Below, one piece after another: positions 46,060-55,269 of a stretch of 64,000 bases of DNA. The first letter of the stretch is position 1; each line of letters begins with the position of its first letter. The position numbers were made by a program, and so were the translations under genes. The notes below the pieces were generated by a model. It was not told the DNA's origin. It searched no databases and saw nothing but the letters and a program-made list of their open reading frames with translations. The stretch comes from Candidatus Binataceae bacterium (GTDB taxonomy: Bacteria > Desulfobacterota > Binatia > Binatales > Binataceae): contig DATGHL010000022.1 in assembly GCA_035308025.1 (NCBI GenBank), forward strand, positions 19,941 to 83,940, given 5' to 3'.

Positions 46060-46146
46060 CGCGTAAGTTTGTCCCGTCGATAAAACGCGCCATCGATCCG
46101 CTCGCCGAGGGATTTTTTCAACAACCTAACACTGCTGAGCCAGAGT

Positions 46147-48075
46147 ATGCGACCTCAGATTGTTCATGCCGTGATTGGCACGGCGGGCCATATCGACCAT
46201 GGCAAGACCGCGCTGATCAAGGCGCTGACGGGTCACGACACCGACCGGCTCAAGGAGGAAAAAGAGCGCGGCATCTCGATCGATCTCGGCTTCGCGTACT
46301 TCACGCTGGCCGACGGCGCGCAGGCAGGTGTGATCGATGTGCCCGGACACGAACGCTTCATCCGCAACATGCTCGCCGGCGCGCATGGGATCGACTTGGT
46401 GCTGTTCACGGTCGCGGCCGACGACGGGATCATGCCGCAGAGCGAAGAGCATCTCGACATCCTGCATCTGCTGGGCGTCTCGCGCGGGATCTTCGTGATC
46501 ACCAAGGCCGATCTCGCCGATGAAGCGCGGCTCCGCGAGGTGCGCGAGGAGATCGAAATTCTCGCCGATGGCACCTGCCTCGAAGGCTCGCCGATTATTC
46601 CGATCGCGGCCTTAAAAGGACGAGGCATCGACGAGCTGCGCGGGGAGATTGAGCGGCAACTCGACGGCTTTCAGGCGCGCCGCGCGACCGGCCTGTTCCG
46701 CCTCCCGCTCGATCGCGCCTTTGTGATGAAGGGTCACGGCGTAGTCGTTACCGGCACGGCGATGGGCGCGGAGGTGCGGCTGGGCCAGAAGCTGCGGCTG
46801 CTGCCGCTGGGCGGCGAGGTGCGCGTGCGTGCGCTCCAGATACATGGCGAAACAGTGGAGAGCGCCGGGCTCAGTCAGCGCGTGGCGCTTAACCTGAGCG
46901 GCGCGGAGAAGCTTGAGCTCAAGCGCGGCGACGTCCTCGCTGACGAGCGCCTCGAACTGGCGACCAGCCGTCTCGACGCGCGGCTCGAAGTGCGTCCGGC
47001 GGCGAAGCGCGCGCTCAAGCACAATCAGCGGGTGCGGTTCTATATTGGCGCGGCCGAGACGATCGGCCGTGTGATCGTGCTCGGCGAGGCGACGGAGATC
47101 GCGCCCAAGCGCTCAGCGCTGGTGCAGCTGGTGCTGGACGAGCCGGTCGTCGCGCTGGCCGGCGATCGCTTCGTCGTCCGCGACGAAACCAACGTGCGCA
47201 CGATTGGCGGCGGCGTGGTGCTCAACCCGTTGGGCAGACGCTCGCGGCGGCCGCTCGAAGCCTATCTCAACAATCTGAATGCGCTGGGTAGGGGGCGGGA
47301 CGCCGCCGCTGTCGAGGCGATGCTCAATTTGCAGGAACGGCTCGCGCTGACCGCGCCGATCCTCGCGCAGCTATTCGACGCGCCGGTCGCGGAGCTCACG
47401 GAGACGCTCAAGGATGCGCGCTTCATCCGCCTCTCGCTCGGCGATGAAGAGGGTTTCACGACCGCGGTCAAATGGAACGAGATCAAACGCGCAGCGCTGG
47501 AGGCGCTGACTCGCCATCATCGCGACGAGCCGCTAGCACCAGGCCTCGAGATGGAAGCGCTGCGCACGCAACTACCTTACGAAGTCGCGCCGCGCGCCTT
47601 TCGGGCGCTGCTCGAACGGCTCGCGCGCGAAACTGATCTCGTGCGCGAGGAGAGCGTCGTGCGGCTCAAGTCGCATAAGGTGCAGCTCGGGGGCGATACG
47701 GGCGAGCTCGGCGTGCGGGTTGAACGGATTCTGCGCGAGGCGGGCTATCAACCGCCGGATTTGAAGCAACTCGCCGAAACTTTGCAGATGCCGGCGTCGG
47801 CGATGGCGCGCTTGCGCGCGGTGCTGGGCGCGATCGAGCGCGAGGGACGCGTGATCAAGATCGCGACCGACTTCTATATGGCGCGCGAGCCCTTCGAGTC
47901 GGCGCAGGCCAAACTACTCGAACGGCTGAAGCGCGACGGCGAGATCAGCGCGGCGACCTATCGCGACGTGCTGGACGCGTCGCGCAAATTCGCGATTTTG
48001 CTGCTCGATCATTTCGACCACAGCGGCGTGACGACGCGCGTCGGCGATCTGCGCAAGCTGCGCCATCGGGAGTAG
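46147..48075 (+). CDS. selB: Selenocysteine-specific elongation factor SelB
   Basis: A 642-aa translational GTPase with G1 'GTAGHIDHGKTALIKAL', G2 'ERGISIDLGFAYF', G3 'DVPGHERFIRNMLAGAHG' and 'VITKADL'. The C-terminal part (about 380-640) is a chain of winged-helix domains that bind the SECIS hairpin in selenoprotein mRNA. SelB brings Sec-tRNA to in-frame UGA codons. It sits directly upstream of selD. The family name is secure from length and domain order. Confidence 0.95.
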   Translation: MRPQIVHAVIGTAGHIDHGKTALIKALTGHDTDRLKEEKERGISIDLGFAYFTLADGAQAGVIDVPGHERFIRNMLAGAHGIDLVLFTVAADDGIMPQSEEHLDILHLLGVSRGIFVITKADLADEARLREVREEIEILADGTCLEGSPIIPIAALKGRGIDELRGEIERQLDGFQARRATGLFRLPLDRAFVMKGHGVVVTGTAMGAEVRLGQKLRLLPLGGEVRVRALQIHGETVESAGLSQRVALNLSGAEKLELKRGDVLADERLELATSRLDARLEVRPAAKRALKHNQRVRFYIGAAETIGRVIVLGEATEIAPKRSALVQLVLDEPVVALAGDRFVVRDETNVRTIGGGVVLNPLGRRSRRPLEAYLNNLNALGRGRDAAAVEAMLNLQERLALTAPILAQLFDAPVAELTETLKDARFIRLSLGDEEGFTTAVKWNEIKRAALEALTRHHRDEPLAPGLEMEALRTQLPYEVAPRAFRALLERLARETDLVREESVVRLKSHKVQLGGDTGELGVRVERILREAGYQPPDLKQLAETLQMPASAMARLRAVLGAIEREGRVIKIATDFYMAREPFESAQAKLLERLKRDGEISAATYRDVLDASRKFAILLLDHFDHSGVTTRVGDLRKLRHRE

Positions 48076-48089
48076 CTGCACATAGGCCG

Positions 48090-48129
48090 CTTGTGGGCTG
48101 CGGCACGCGGCGCGTTGAGCCGCCACAAG
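48090..48129 (+). other. Long hairpin between selB and selD
   Basis: CTTGTGGGCT pairs with AGCC-g-CCACAAG around an 18-nt loop, 10 bp or more with one bulge. No T-tract follows. It lies 25 nt before the selD start and could affect selD translation or protect the mRNA. Confidence 0.55.
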
Positions 48130-48154
48130 TTTCGGCGATAGACTTGCGCTCAGC

Positions 48155-49228
48155 ATGAGCAAGGAGCAGGACAACAACGCGACGCGCGGCGAGCTGATCC
48201 GCCTGACGGCGCGCTGCAAGGCGGCGGGTTGAGCCGGCAAGCTGGGTCCGGCGGACCTCGAAGCGGCACTCGCGCGGCTTGACCTCGGGAGCCATCCCGA
48301 TTTGCTCGTCGGTATTACGACCGGCGACGACGCCGGAGTGTTCCGTCTGCGCGACGATCTGGCGCTCGTCAACACGGTCGATTTTTTCACGCCGGTGGTG
48401 GACGATCCCTTCACCTACGGGCAAATCTCGGCAGCCAACGCGCTCTCCGACATCTATGCGATGGGCGGGAAGCCGCTAACCGCGCTGAATATCGTCTGTT
48501 GGCCGCAGAGCGGATTGCCGGGCGAGATGCTGCGGGAAATCCTGCGCGGCGGCGCCGCGAAGACGCGCGAGGCCGGGGCGGTCGTGGTCGGCGGCCACAG
48601 CGTCGCCGATGATGAGGTGAAGTTCGGCATGGCGGTGACCGGCGTAATCAATCCGCGCCGGATTATCCGCAACGTCGGCGCGCAGGTTGGCGACGCGCTG
48701 ATCCTGAGCAAGCCGCTCGGCACCGGAATCCTGATGACCGCCTTCAAGCGTGATCGTCTGGCGCGCGAGTATTACGACGCCGCGGTGCGCTCGATGATCG
48801 AGCTCAATGCCGCGGCAGCGGCGGCGATGCTCAACTACGAAGTTCATGCCGCCACCGACGTGACCGGCTTCGGCCTCGCCGGTCACGGCTTCAAAATGGC
48901 CGATGGCAGTGGCGTGACGCTGCGGATCGAGGAGACCGATCTGCCGATCATGGCGGGTGCGATCGAGTTATGCCGCGAGGGGATGGTGCCTGGAGGGGGT
49001 ACGCGCAATCGCGAATTCTATGGCCGGCACGTCAAGATTTCCGACGAGGTCGCGGACGAAGTCGGCGCGCTGGTGTTTGATCCGCAGACTTCCGGCGGGC
49101 TGCTGATCGCGCTGGCGGGCCGCGACGCGCTCGCCCTGCTGAGCGATCTGCATCGGGAGGGCGTCATGGACGCGGCGATTATCGGCGAGGTGGCGCCGCG
49201 CGGCGACTACGCGATCGAGGTGATGTAG
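48155..49228 (+). CDS. selD: Selenide, water dikinase (SelD) with in-frame UGA selenocysteine
   Basis: Usual gene callers would start at 48302, but the frame is open from ATG 48155 except for a TGA at 48230-48232. Reading it as Sec gives 357 aa with 'LTARCKAAG-U-AGKLG', exactly the place of the active-site Cys/Sec in SelD. The rest has 'GDDAGVFRL', 'NALSDIYAMGGKPLTALNI', 'VGGHSVADDEVKFG' and 'TDVTGFGLAGHG'. The enzyme makes selenophosphate from selenide and ATP. Sec at this site means SelD needs its own product. A hairpin follows the UGA. Confidence 0.93.
48244..48258 (+). promoter_or_regulatory. Candidate SECIS hairpin in selD
   Basis: GGGTCC-GGC-GGACCT folds into a 6-bp stem (outer pair G-U) with a G-starting triloop whose first G is 18 nt after the UGA. 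It is similar in form to the hairpin at 13395-13411. Confidence 0.5.
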
Positions 49229-49250
49229 GGGCTCGGCGTTCCCGCTAGCG

Positions 49251-50165
49251 TTATTTTTTGCTGGCGGTGCGGCGGCGCGCGCCGGCGGTCGCCGCGCGAG
49301 CGCGCGGATGAGCACGACCACCGGCGCTCGCCACCTGCTTTTCGCTGACTTCCGCCTCGTCCGCAGGGGCAGCCTCGTTCGCAGGCGCCGCGCCGCGCTT
49401 TTCCAACGACGCCTTCAAGGCCGCCATCAGATCGATCACTTGGCCGCGACGCGGCTCCGGCGCGCTCGCGGTGACCTCCTCGCCGGCGACTTTGCGTTGC
49501 GCCGCTTCGACCACCCGCTCGCGATAGTTGTCGGCATACTTGCCCGGCTCGAAGTTCTTCTCGGTCAGCTCGTCAATCAGCCGCTTGGCAAGCGTCAGCT
49601 CTGCTGCTTTGGGCGCCTCGTTAGCCGCCTGATCAACGTCCTCGACTGATCGGACCTCGTCCGCATAGTAGATGGTATGGAGCATCAAGCCCTTACCGCT
49701 CGGCCGAATCATCACGAGATGTTCCTTGCCGCGCATCGTGTAACGACCGAGCGCGACGCGGCCGGTTTCCGCCATCGCGTCGGTGAGCAGGCGATAGGCC
49801 TTGGCCGCGAGCGGCTCGGCACCGAGATAGTAGGCCTCCTCGAAGTAGACCGGATCGACCTTGGCGATCGGCAGGAATTCCGTAATTTCGATGGCGTGGT
49901 CATTGCGCGCCTCCATCGCCTTCAACTCTTCATCGGTGAAGGTGACGTAGCGGCCCTTTTCGACCTCGAAGCCGCGCACGAGCTCGCTGCGTTCGATAAT
50001 CGCGTCGTCGACCGGGCAGTAAATCTTTTGCTGGATGCGGCTTAAGTCTTTGGCATGCAGCAGATTGAAGCTTACCGACTTCGAGCGCGTCGCGGAGAAG
50101 AGCTTGACTGGAATCGAAACCAGTCCGAATGAGATGTTGCCGTTGCCGACAGGCCGTGATGCCAT
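49251..50165 (-). CDS. ku: Ku protein of non-homologous end joining
   Basis: About 304 aa. The start is set at ATG 50165 (MASRPVGNGNISFGLVSIPVKLFSA), the conserved beginning of bacterial Ku, with a GGAGG upstream; the longer frame to 50219 is unlikely. It has the core 'RIQQKIYCPVDDAIIERSELVRGFEVEKGRYV' (described) and a long Lys/Arg/Ala-rich tail typical for DNA-binding bacterial Ku. Ku binds broken DNA ends and recruits LigD. No ligD is in the window. Confidence 0.92.
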   Translation of the reverse strand: MASRPVGNGNISFGLVSIPVKLFSATRSKSVSFNLLHAKDLSRIQQKIYCPVDDAIIERSELVRGFEVEKGRYVTFTDEELKAMEARNDHAIEITEFLPIAKVDPVYFEEAYYLGAEPLAAKAYRLLTDAMAETGRVALGRYTMRGKEHLVMIRPSGKGLMLHTIYYADEVRSVEDVDQAANEAPKAAELTLAKRLIDELTEKNFEPGKYADNYRERVVEAAQRKVAGEEVTASAPEPRRGQVIDLMAALKASLEKRGAAPANEAAPADEAEVSEKQVASAGGRAHPRARAATAGARRRTASKK

Positions 50166-50275
50166 AAGTGACGCAGCCTCCAACCAGTCTATCGTGCACG
50201 CCAGGGCGGTAGCGGACAAGCCCGATCAAGCGGCCCGTTGGAGCAGCGCCAAGGCGCCTTAGGCATCACGGCGAA

Positions 50276-51232
50276 CTAAGCCACGGTAGCGAGAAAATCG
50301 AGCAGCGCCTTGTTGGTCTCGGCTGGGCGCTCGGCCTGGACCCAATGTCCCGCGCCGTCGATTATCACCTTGCCGCGCAGATTGGGGACCCACTTGTCCA
50401 TCTCGTTCATCCAGAGGCCGCCGGCAAATGAGAGCACGAGGTCTTTGGCGCCGGTGATAAAAAACGCCTGCTGTTCGATCTTCGCGTTTTCGAGTTGCGG
50501 GGTAATCTCGACGTTGCGATCGATATTGCGATACCAGTTGATCGGCCCGCGAAAGCCGCTCCGTTCGTATTGCGCGACGTAGTAATCGAGGTCTTCGGCG
50601 GTGAGCCACGATGGCAGCGTCGGCGGATCGATCATGCCGTCGAGCAGTTTGGCGGAAGCCGGCTTGGGCGTCGTCCATAAGCCCGGGGGCGCCTCGCCGC
50701 AGATGGCGTAGTACATCATGCGCAGCGATTTGCGCACGTCGGCTTCGAGCTCGGCCTCGGCGACCCCCGGTTTCTGAAAGTAAACCATGTACCAGAACTG
50801 ATCCCCGAACGTCTCTTGCCGGGTGAAGGTGTGAGCCTTCCAGCGCGTGTAGGGCACGCTCATGCCGACGACGGCGCGCACTCGTTCACGATGCAGCAAG
50901 GCAGTATGCCAGGCGACTGGCGCACCCCAATCGTGACCGACGACGATAAAGCGTTCGTGACCGAGTGCGGTGGCGAGGCCGGCGACATCGTTGCTCAGCT
51001 CGACAATGTTGTAGGCTTCGATCGCTTCGGGCCGATCGCTGCCGCCATAGCCGCGCTGATCCGGCACGGCCACCTGATAGCCGGCCGTGACGAGCGGATC
51101 GATCTGATGACGCCAGAGATACCAGCATTGCGGAAAGCCATGCAGGAGAATCACCAGCGGCCCCTTGCCCTCGACGACGGTGCGCAGCGTGACGCCGTTG
51201 GTTTTGATCATCTCGAAATTGCGTGGTTTCAC
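50276..51232 (-). CDS. Alpha/beta-fold epoxide hydrolase-like protein
   Basis: A 318-aa protein with the epoxide-hydrolase oxyanion motif HGFP (residues 31-34), nucleophile Asp101 in 'VVGHDWGAPVAW', a cap with two Tyr, and catalytic His in 'GAGHWVQAERP'. This differs from Ser hydrolases because the nucleophile is Asp, so epoxide or halide substrates are likely. It follows the alcohol dehydrogenase gene by 11 bp. Together they could turn an epoxide into a diol and oxidise it. Confidence 0.86.
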   Translation of the reverse strand: MKPRNFEMIKTNGVTLRTVVEGKGPLVILLHGFPQCWYLWRHQIDPLVTAGYQVAVPDQRGYGGSDRPEAIEAYNIVELSNDVAGLATALGHERFIVVGHDWGAPVAWHTALLHRERVRAVVGMSVPYTRWKAHTFTRQETFGDQFWYMVYFQKPGVAEAELEADVRKSLRMMYYAICGEAPPGLWTTPKPASAKLLDGMIDPPTLPSWLTAEDLDYYVAQYERSGFRGPINWYRNIDRNVEITPQLENAKIEQQAFFITGAKDLVLSFAGGLWMNEMDKWVPNLRGKVIIDGAGHWVQAERPAETNKALLDFLATVA

Positions 51233-51243
51233 GGTGTGGCTCC

Positions 51244-52293
51244 CTAAAACGTGATCAGCGGCTTGATAATGCCGTCGAGTTTTTTGTCCATGGTCTCGAA
51301 GGCGTGTTCGAGTTGATCGAACTTGAAGGTGTGGGTCGTCATTTTAGTGGGATCGAGGCGGCCGCTTCGCAGAATCCGCAGCATCCGCTCCATCCGCAGA
51401 CGCCCGCCCGGGCAGAGCAGCGTGCGAATCGTCTTCTCGGCCATGCCGACGCCCCATTCGAGCCGCGGGATATTCACGAAGTCGCCCTTGCCGTGATAGC
51501 CGGCATTCGAGATGGTACCGCCGGGCTTGGTTACTTTGATCGCATTGGCGAAGGGCTCATTGCCGCCGAGCGCCTCGATTGCCGCGTCGACGCCCGCGCC
51601 GCCGGTCAGCTCAAGAATGCGCGCGACGACATCTTCACGCGTGTGATCGACGATAACATCCGCGCCATATTGACGCGCCAGCTCCTGGCGTTTCGGCACG
51701 GAATCGACGCCGATAATCAGGCCCGCGCCGCGCAGGCGCGCGCCGGCGATCGCCATCAGGCCGACCGAGCCCAGCGCGAAGACCGCGACTGCGCCGCCGA
51801 TCGGAATGTCGCCGTTCTCGGCGGCCTTGAAGCCGGTGGTCATCATGTCGCAGCAGTAGACCGCGGCTTCGTCGCTGACTCCAGTTGGGATAATCGCCAT
51901 GTTCGCGTCGGCGTCATTGACGTGGAAATACTCGGCGAAAGTGCCGTCCTTGGTATTAGCGAATTTCCATCCGCCGAGGGCCGCGCCGGATTGTGAGGGA
52001 TAGCCGGCCTGCGCCGCCGGATCGCCCCAATCCGGTGTGATCGCGCCGACGACGACGCGATCGCCCGGCTTGAAATGCGTGATCGCAGCGCCGACCTCGT
52101 GCACGAGGCCGACCGCTTCATGCCCGAGCGTGAGATTTTCGCGCGGGCCGATCGCGCCGTGCACAGTATGCGCGTCGGAGGTGCAGATGAGCGCGCGCGT
52201 CGCCTTGATAATCGCGTCGTTGGGACCGGGCTTGGGGATCGGCTTGTCGGCGAAGCCCACGCGCCCGATACCCTGCATCACGAATGCCTTCAT
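51244..52293 (-). CDS. Zinc-type medium-chain alcohol dehydrogenase
   Basis: A 349-aa MDR enzyme ('ALICTSDAHTVHGAIGPRENLTLGHEAVGLVHEVG' described; Rossmann 'VAVFALGSVGLMAIAGARLRGA'). The catalytic zinc site follows the usual Cys, His, Glu order (ICTSD, GHEAVG). The structural zinc loop region ('WGDPAAQAGYP') lacks the four-Cys set, as in tetrameric bacterial secondary ADHs. NAD(P)-dependent, substrate unknown. It lies in an operon with the hydrolase and a ferritin-like gene. Confidence 0.87.
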   Translation of the reverse strand: MKAFVMQGIGRVGFADKPIPKPGPNDAIIKATRALICTSDAHTVHGAIGPRENLTLGHEAVGLVHEVGAAITHFKPGDRVVVGAITPDWGDPAAQAGYPSQSGAALGGWKFANTKDGTFAEYFHVNDADANMAIIPTGVSDEAAVYCCDMMTTGFKAAENGDIPIGGAVAVFALGSVGLMAIAGARLRGAGLIIGVDSVPKRQELARQYGADVIVDHTREDVVARILELTGGAGVDAAIEALGGNEPFANAIKVTKPGGTISNAGYHGKGDFVNIPRLEWGVGMAEKTIRTLLCPGGRLRMERMLRILRSGRLDPTKMTTHTFKFDQLEHAFETMDKKLDGIIKPLITF

Positions 52294-52335
52294 TCGATTA
52301 CCTCGCGTGGATAACCAGCGGTAGCAGATTGCTCG

Positions 52336-52758
52336 TTATAGTTTTCCTTCGGCCAGGGCCTTGTCCAGCGCGCCGATATTGGTTTCGTGGCCGTCCGCCA
52401 TGACGCGCAGAAACGCCTGCAGCGGCTCATCTTTAAGCGCCGGCAACTGCTCGACGATCTTGCGAATGACCCAGCGCTGGCCGCGGTTGAGAAGTTCGAG
52501 CCGGCCCTTGAAGTCCGGCACGGCGCGAACCTTCTCGACAAAGTCGCCGGTCTTGTTCGAGGCGGTCCCGCCGAGTCGCCGGACGTGCGCGGCCAGCTCG
52601 CCGGCATAGTAGCCTTCGTCGTGGCCGACCTTTTTCAGCATCTCGCGCAAGTCCAGTGACTGCGCCTGATCGGTCAATTCGTGCAAGATGCGCCCGCCCG
52701 CGCGTTCGGCCTCGCCCAACACGTTGAGGAACTCTTCGAGCTGCTTTTCCATAGTCAA
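52336..52758 (-). CDS. DUF6306-like four-helix (ferritin-like) protein
   Basis: A 140-aa protein, nearly all helical, with a ferritin-like set of polar residues along the helices ('EQLEEFLNVLGEAERAGGRILHEL', 'VGHDEGYYAGELAAHVRRLGG', 'MADGHETNIGALDKALAEG'): Glu and His pairs that could bind metal. Length fits the DUF6306 group. Precedes the ADH gene by 42 bp on the same strand. Function not established. Confidence 0.7.
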   Translation of the reverse strand: MTMEKQLEEFLNVLGEAERAGGRILHELTDQAQSLDLREMLKKVGHDEGYYAGELAAHVRRLGGTASNKTGDFVEKVRAVPDFKGRLELLNRGQRWVIRKIVEQLPALKDEPLQAFLRVMADGHETNIGALDKALAEGKL

Positions 52759-52830
52759 TTACCTCCGCATGCCCTTACATTATCACGACCGCCATCGAGG
52801 TATGAGCGGATGCGCTCGGGCGGCCCGCAG

Positions 52831-54570
52831 TTACATCACCGGTCTGATCGGACAATAGGCCTGGCCATAGGCGCCCTGGCGCGCGAGCGCCTCGCGCACC
52901 GATTCGATCAATGGTTCGAGCCCATGCGGCGGCCGCCACGAGGCGGTCCCGAAGATATGACCACTCAGGAGGCGTCCGAACCAGCTCACCTGCGCGGGCA
53001 GTTCGACGATCCGCACCGGCTCATGCGGGTCGAGGTTGGCGAGGGTCTTGGCCGCGGCCAAGGCGGCGTCGAAATCGCCGAGATGGTCGATGAGCTTGAC
53101 GTCGAGCGCCTGCGCTCCGGTCCAGACCCGGCCCTGGGCGACCGCGTCAACCTGGTCCACGGTCAGATGCCGCTGTTGGGCGACGAGCTTGACGAAGTAG
53201 CTATAGGTGTCGCCGAGCAGTTGATCGTGGAAAAGCTTCGCTTGCGCGGGTGTGAAGTCAGTGAAGGAGTCGAACATCTCCGCATTTGCCCCGTGGGAGA
53301 TCGCGTCGGTGTCGATTCCGAGCGCGGCTGCGGCGCCGCTCACGTCGAATTTGCCGCCGAGCACGCCGATCGAGCCGGTCAATGTTCCGGGGTCGGCAAA
53401 AATCTGCGCCGCCGGGGTCGAGACCCAGAAACCGCCCGACGCGGCGAGACCGGCCATACTGACGACCACCGGCTTTTCCGTGGCGCAGAGCTCAACCGCC
53501 CGCCGGATCAGCTCTGACGCTATAACCGAACCGCCGGGCGAGTCGATGCGGAAAACCACGGCGCGCACTGCATCATCTTCACGCGCCGCCTTGAAGGCTG
53601 CGATCATGTCGTCGGAGCCCATCGAGCTCGAGCCGGGCGAGAGAATCGGATCATAGTCGCTCTCGCCGCGCGCGATCGCGCCGAGGCCGTAGATCACCGC
53701 GATCTTGTTGCGCATCCGCAGCGCCGCGCGCTGCGGTCCGACGTAGTCGGTGGCGTTGATCATTTCGTGATGCTCGCCGCGGTACGACTCGATCCGATCA
53801 TCGAACTCGTCTTCGTATTCGAGCCGGTCGAGCAGCTTCGATTTGACGCCGTCGGCCGCGGTCAGCGGCGCGAATTCGATCAGTGCGCGCAACGCGGCGG
53901 GATCGAGCCGGCGATGACTCGCGGTTTGGTTGACGATTTGCCCGAAGAGACTGCCCGCCAGCGCTTCATCCTCCTCGCGCTGCGCCGGGGTGAAATCCTT
54001 TTCGGTGAAGATATTGCCGGCGCTTTTGTATTTGCCGATCGCATCGAAGACCGGTTTGACCTTGATGTTATCCAGCAAATTGCGCGCGAACAGCTCGCGG
54101 ATGCTGACCCCGAGGATGTTGAGTTCGCCTTGCGGCATCATCGAAACTTCGTCGGCGTCGCTGGCCACGAGGTAGGGCAGATTGCCGAAGCCGCCTTCGC
54201 CCGCGGTCTCCATGTAGGCGGAGATCCATTTGCCGTGCGCGCGGAAGCCGTCAATCAAACCGTTGAGCTCCTGCGCCTGCGCCAGCTCCATGTCCGGATC
54301 GAAAACCTTGATCGCGAGACCGACGATGCGCGGGTCTTCCGCCGCGCTGCGCAGCGCCCGCCGGACGACGTTAAGCCCGAGGCCATTGGCGCGGGTTCGA
54401 CCAAAGGGCGAGCCGTCGGCGCGCTCGCTCAGCGGGCCGTCAAGCTCCAGCTGCAGCACCGAGCCTGGGCGGTAGCGATGCGCGATATAACGACTCACGC
54501 CGACGATCAGAAACACAACAGCGACGAGGATCGCGCTGCGCACAAGCCATCTGAGAAGTCTCCTGAACAT
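52831..54570 (-). CDS. sppA: Signal peptide peptidase SppA, 67-kDa type
   Basis: A 579-aa protein with one N-terminal transmembrane anchor (about 8-25). Two tandem peptidase-fold halves supply the catalytic dyad: Lys in 'GKYKSAGNIFTEKDF' and Ser in 'SMAGLAASGGFWVSTPAAQIFADPGTLTGSIGV' (described). It digests cleaved signal peptides in the inner membrane. It is monocistronic and abuts the island that follows on the other strand. Confidence 0.92.
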   Translation of the reverse strand: MFRRLLRWLVRSAILVAVVFLIVGVSRYIAHRYRPGSVLQLELDGPLSERADGSPFGRTRANGLGLNVVRRALRSAAEDPRIVGLAIKVFDPDMELAQAQELNGLIDGFRAHGKWISAYMETAGEGGFGNLPYLVASDADEVSMMPQGELNILGVSIRELFARNLLDNIKVKPVFDAIGKYKSAGNIFTEKDFTPAQREEDEALAGSLFGQIVNQTASHRRLDPAALRALIEFAPLTAADGVKSKLLDRLEYEDEFDDRIESYRGEHHEMINATDYVGPQRAALRMRNKIAVIYGLGAIARGESDYDPILSPGSSSMGSDDMIAAFKAAREDDAVRAVVFRIDSPGGSVIASELIRRAVELCATEKPVVVSMAGLAASGGFWVSTPAAQIFADPGTLTGSIGVLGGKFDVSGAAAALGIDTDAISHGANAEMFDSFTDFTPAQAKLFHDQLLGDTYSYFVKLVAQQRHLTVDQVDAVAQGRVWTGAQALDVKLIDHLGDFDAALAAAKTLANLDPHEPVRIVELPAQVSWFGRLLSGHIFGTASWRPPHGLEPLIESVREALARQGAYGQAYCPIRPVM

Positions 54571-54721
54571 GCTAATCTCCCAGCAAATTTCCGCGCCCGT
54601 TCGCCGATATGCTCTGCGATGGCATGAAAGCTCCGGCTGAAAGCCGACTCCCTAGCCAACCATATCGGTTGCGTTCGAGCCAACTACGATTTTGCACGGG
54701 GCGAAGACCCGGGCCGATTTG

Positions 54722-55260
54722 ATGAGTGGGGCTGATTTGCGCCATCGCGCCCCGCCGACCGCTGCGGCGCCGCTGCTCAACGAACAACCGCTCGGCGCGC
54801 TCCACTACCGGATCGTCGGATTGTGCTTTGCGGCCTAGGTCTTCGATTTTTATGATTTGATTCTCTACTCGTTTCTGCTCATGCCGATCGCGCGCGACCT
54901 GCACCTGAGCAATACGCAGTCGTCGCTGGCGCTCGGTCTATCACTGGCGATGACCGCGCTGGGAGGGGTCGCGTTCGGTTTCGCCGGCGATCGCTTCGGC
55001 CGCAAGCCGGTCATTATCGCGACCGTCCTCATCTATGGAGTCGGCACTACGTTGTGCGGATGGTCGCACTCGTTGAGCAGCCTGCTGCTGTATCGCGGGT
55101 TCACGGCGCTCGGGATCGGCGGCGAATCGCCGGGCAAAGTCTGATCGCCGAGAGTATGCCGCCGCTATCTCGCGCCCGCTACGCTGGCTATGTTCAGGTC
55201 GGCGCCCCGCTCGGGGTGCTGCTGGCGGCGCTCTTCGGCGGCTATTATTCATCGCGCTAG
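54722..55260 (+). pseudogene. Decayed MFS transporter (N-terminal third)
   Basis: From ATG 54722 the frame has an in-frame TAG (54836-54838) at a spot where MFS proteins have a Trp ('FAA-stop-VFDFYDLILYS'), then continues with the MFS signature 'GDRFGRKPVIIATVLIYG'. A frameshift near 55135 moves it to 'GQSLIAESMPPLSRARYAGYVQVGAPLGVLLAALFGG', and it ends at 55260, after about four or five helices of twelve. Three lesions make it non-functional. Confidence 0.85.
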
Positions 55261-55269
55261 GGAGAGATC

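Noticed and set aside
48076..48154. tRNA-Sec (selC) between selB and selD
   Set aside because: The gap is under 80 nt; it holds a hairpin but no T-arm, anticodon arm or CCA end.
54836..54838. In-frame TAG in the MFS gene as a recoded (pyrrolysine or suppressed) codon
   Set aside because: The same gene also has a downstream frameshift and loses its C-terminal two thirds, so decay is the simpler reading. TAG is one base from the TGG expected at this Trp.
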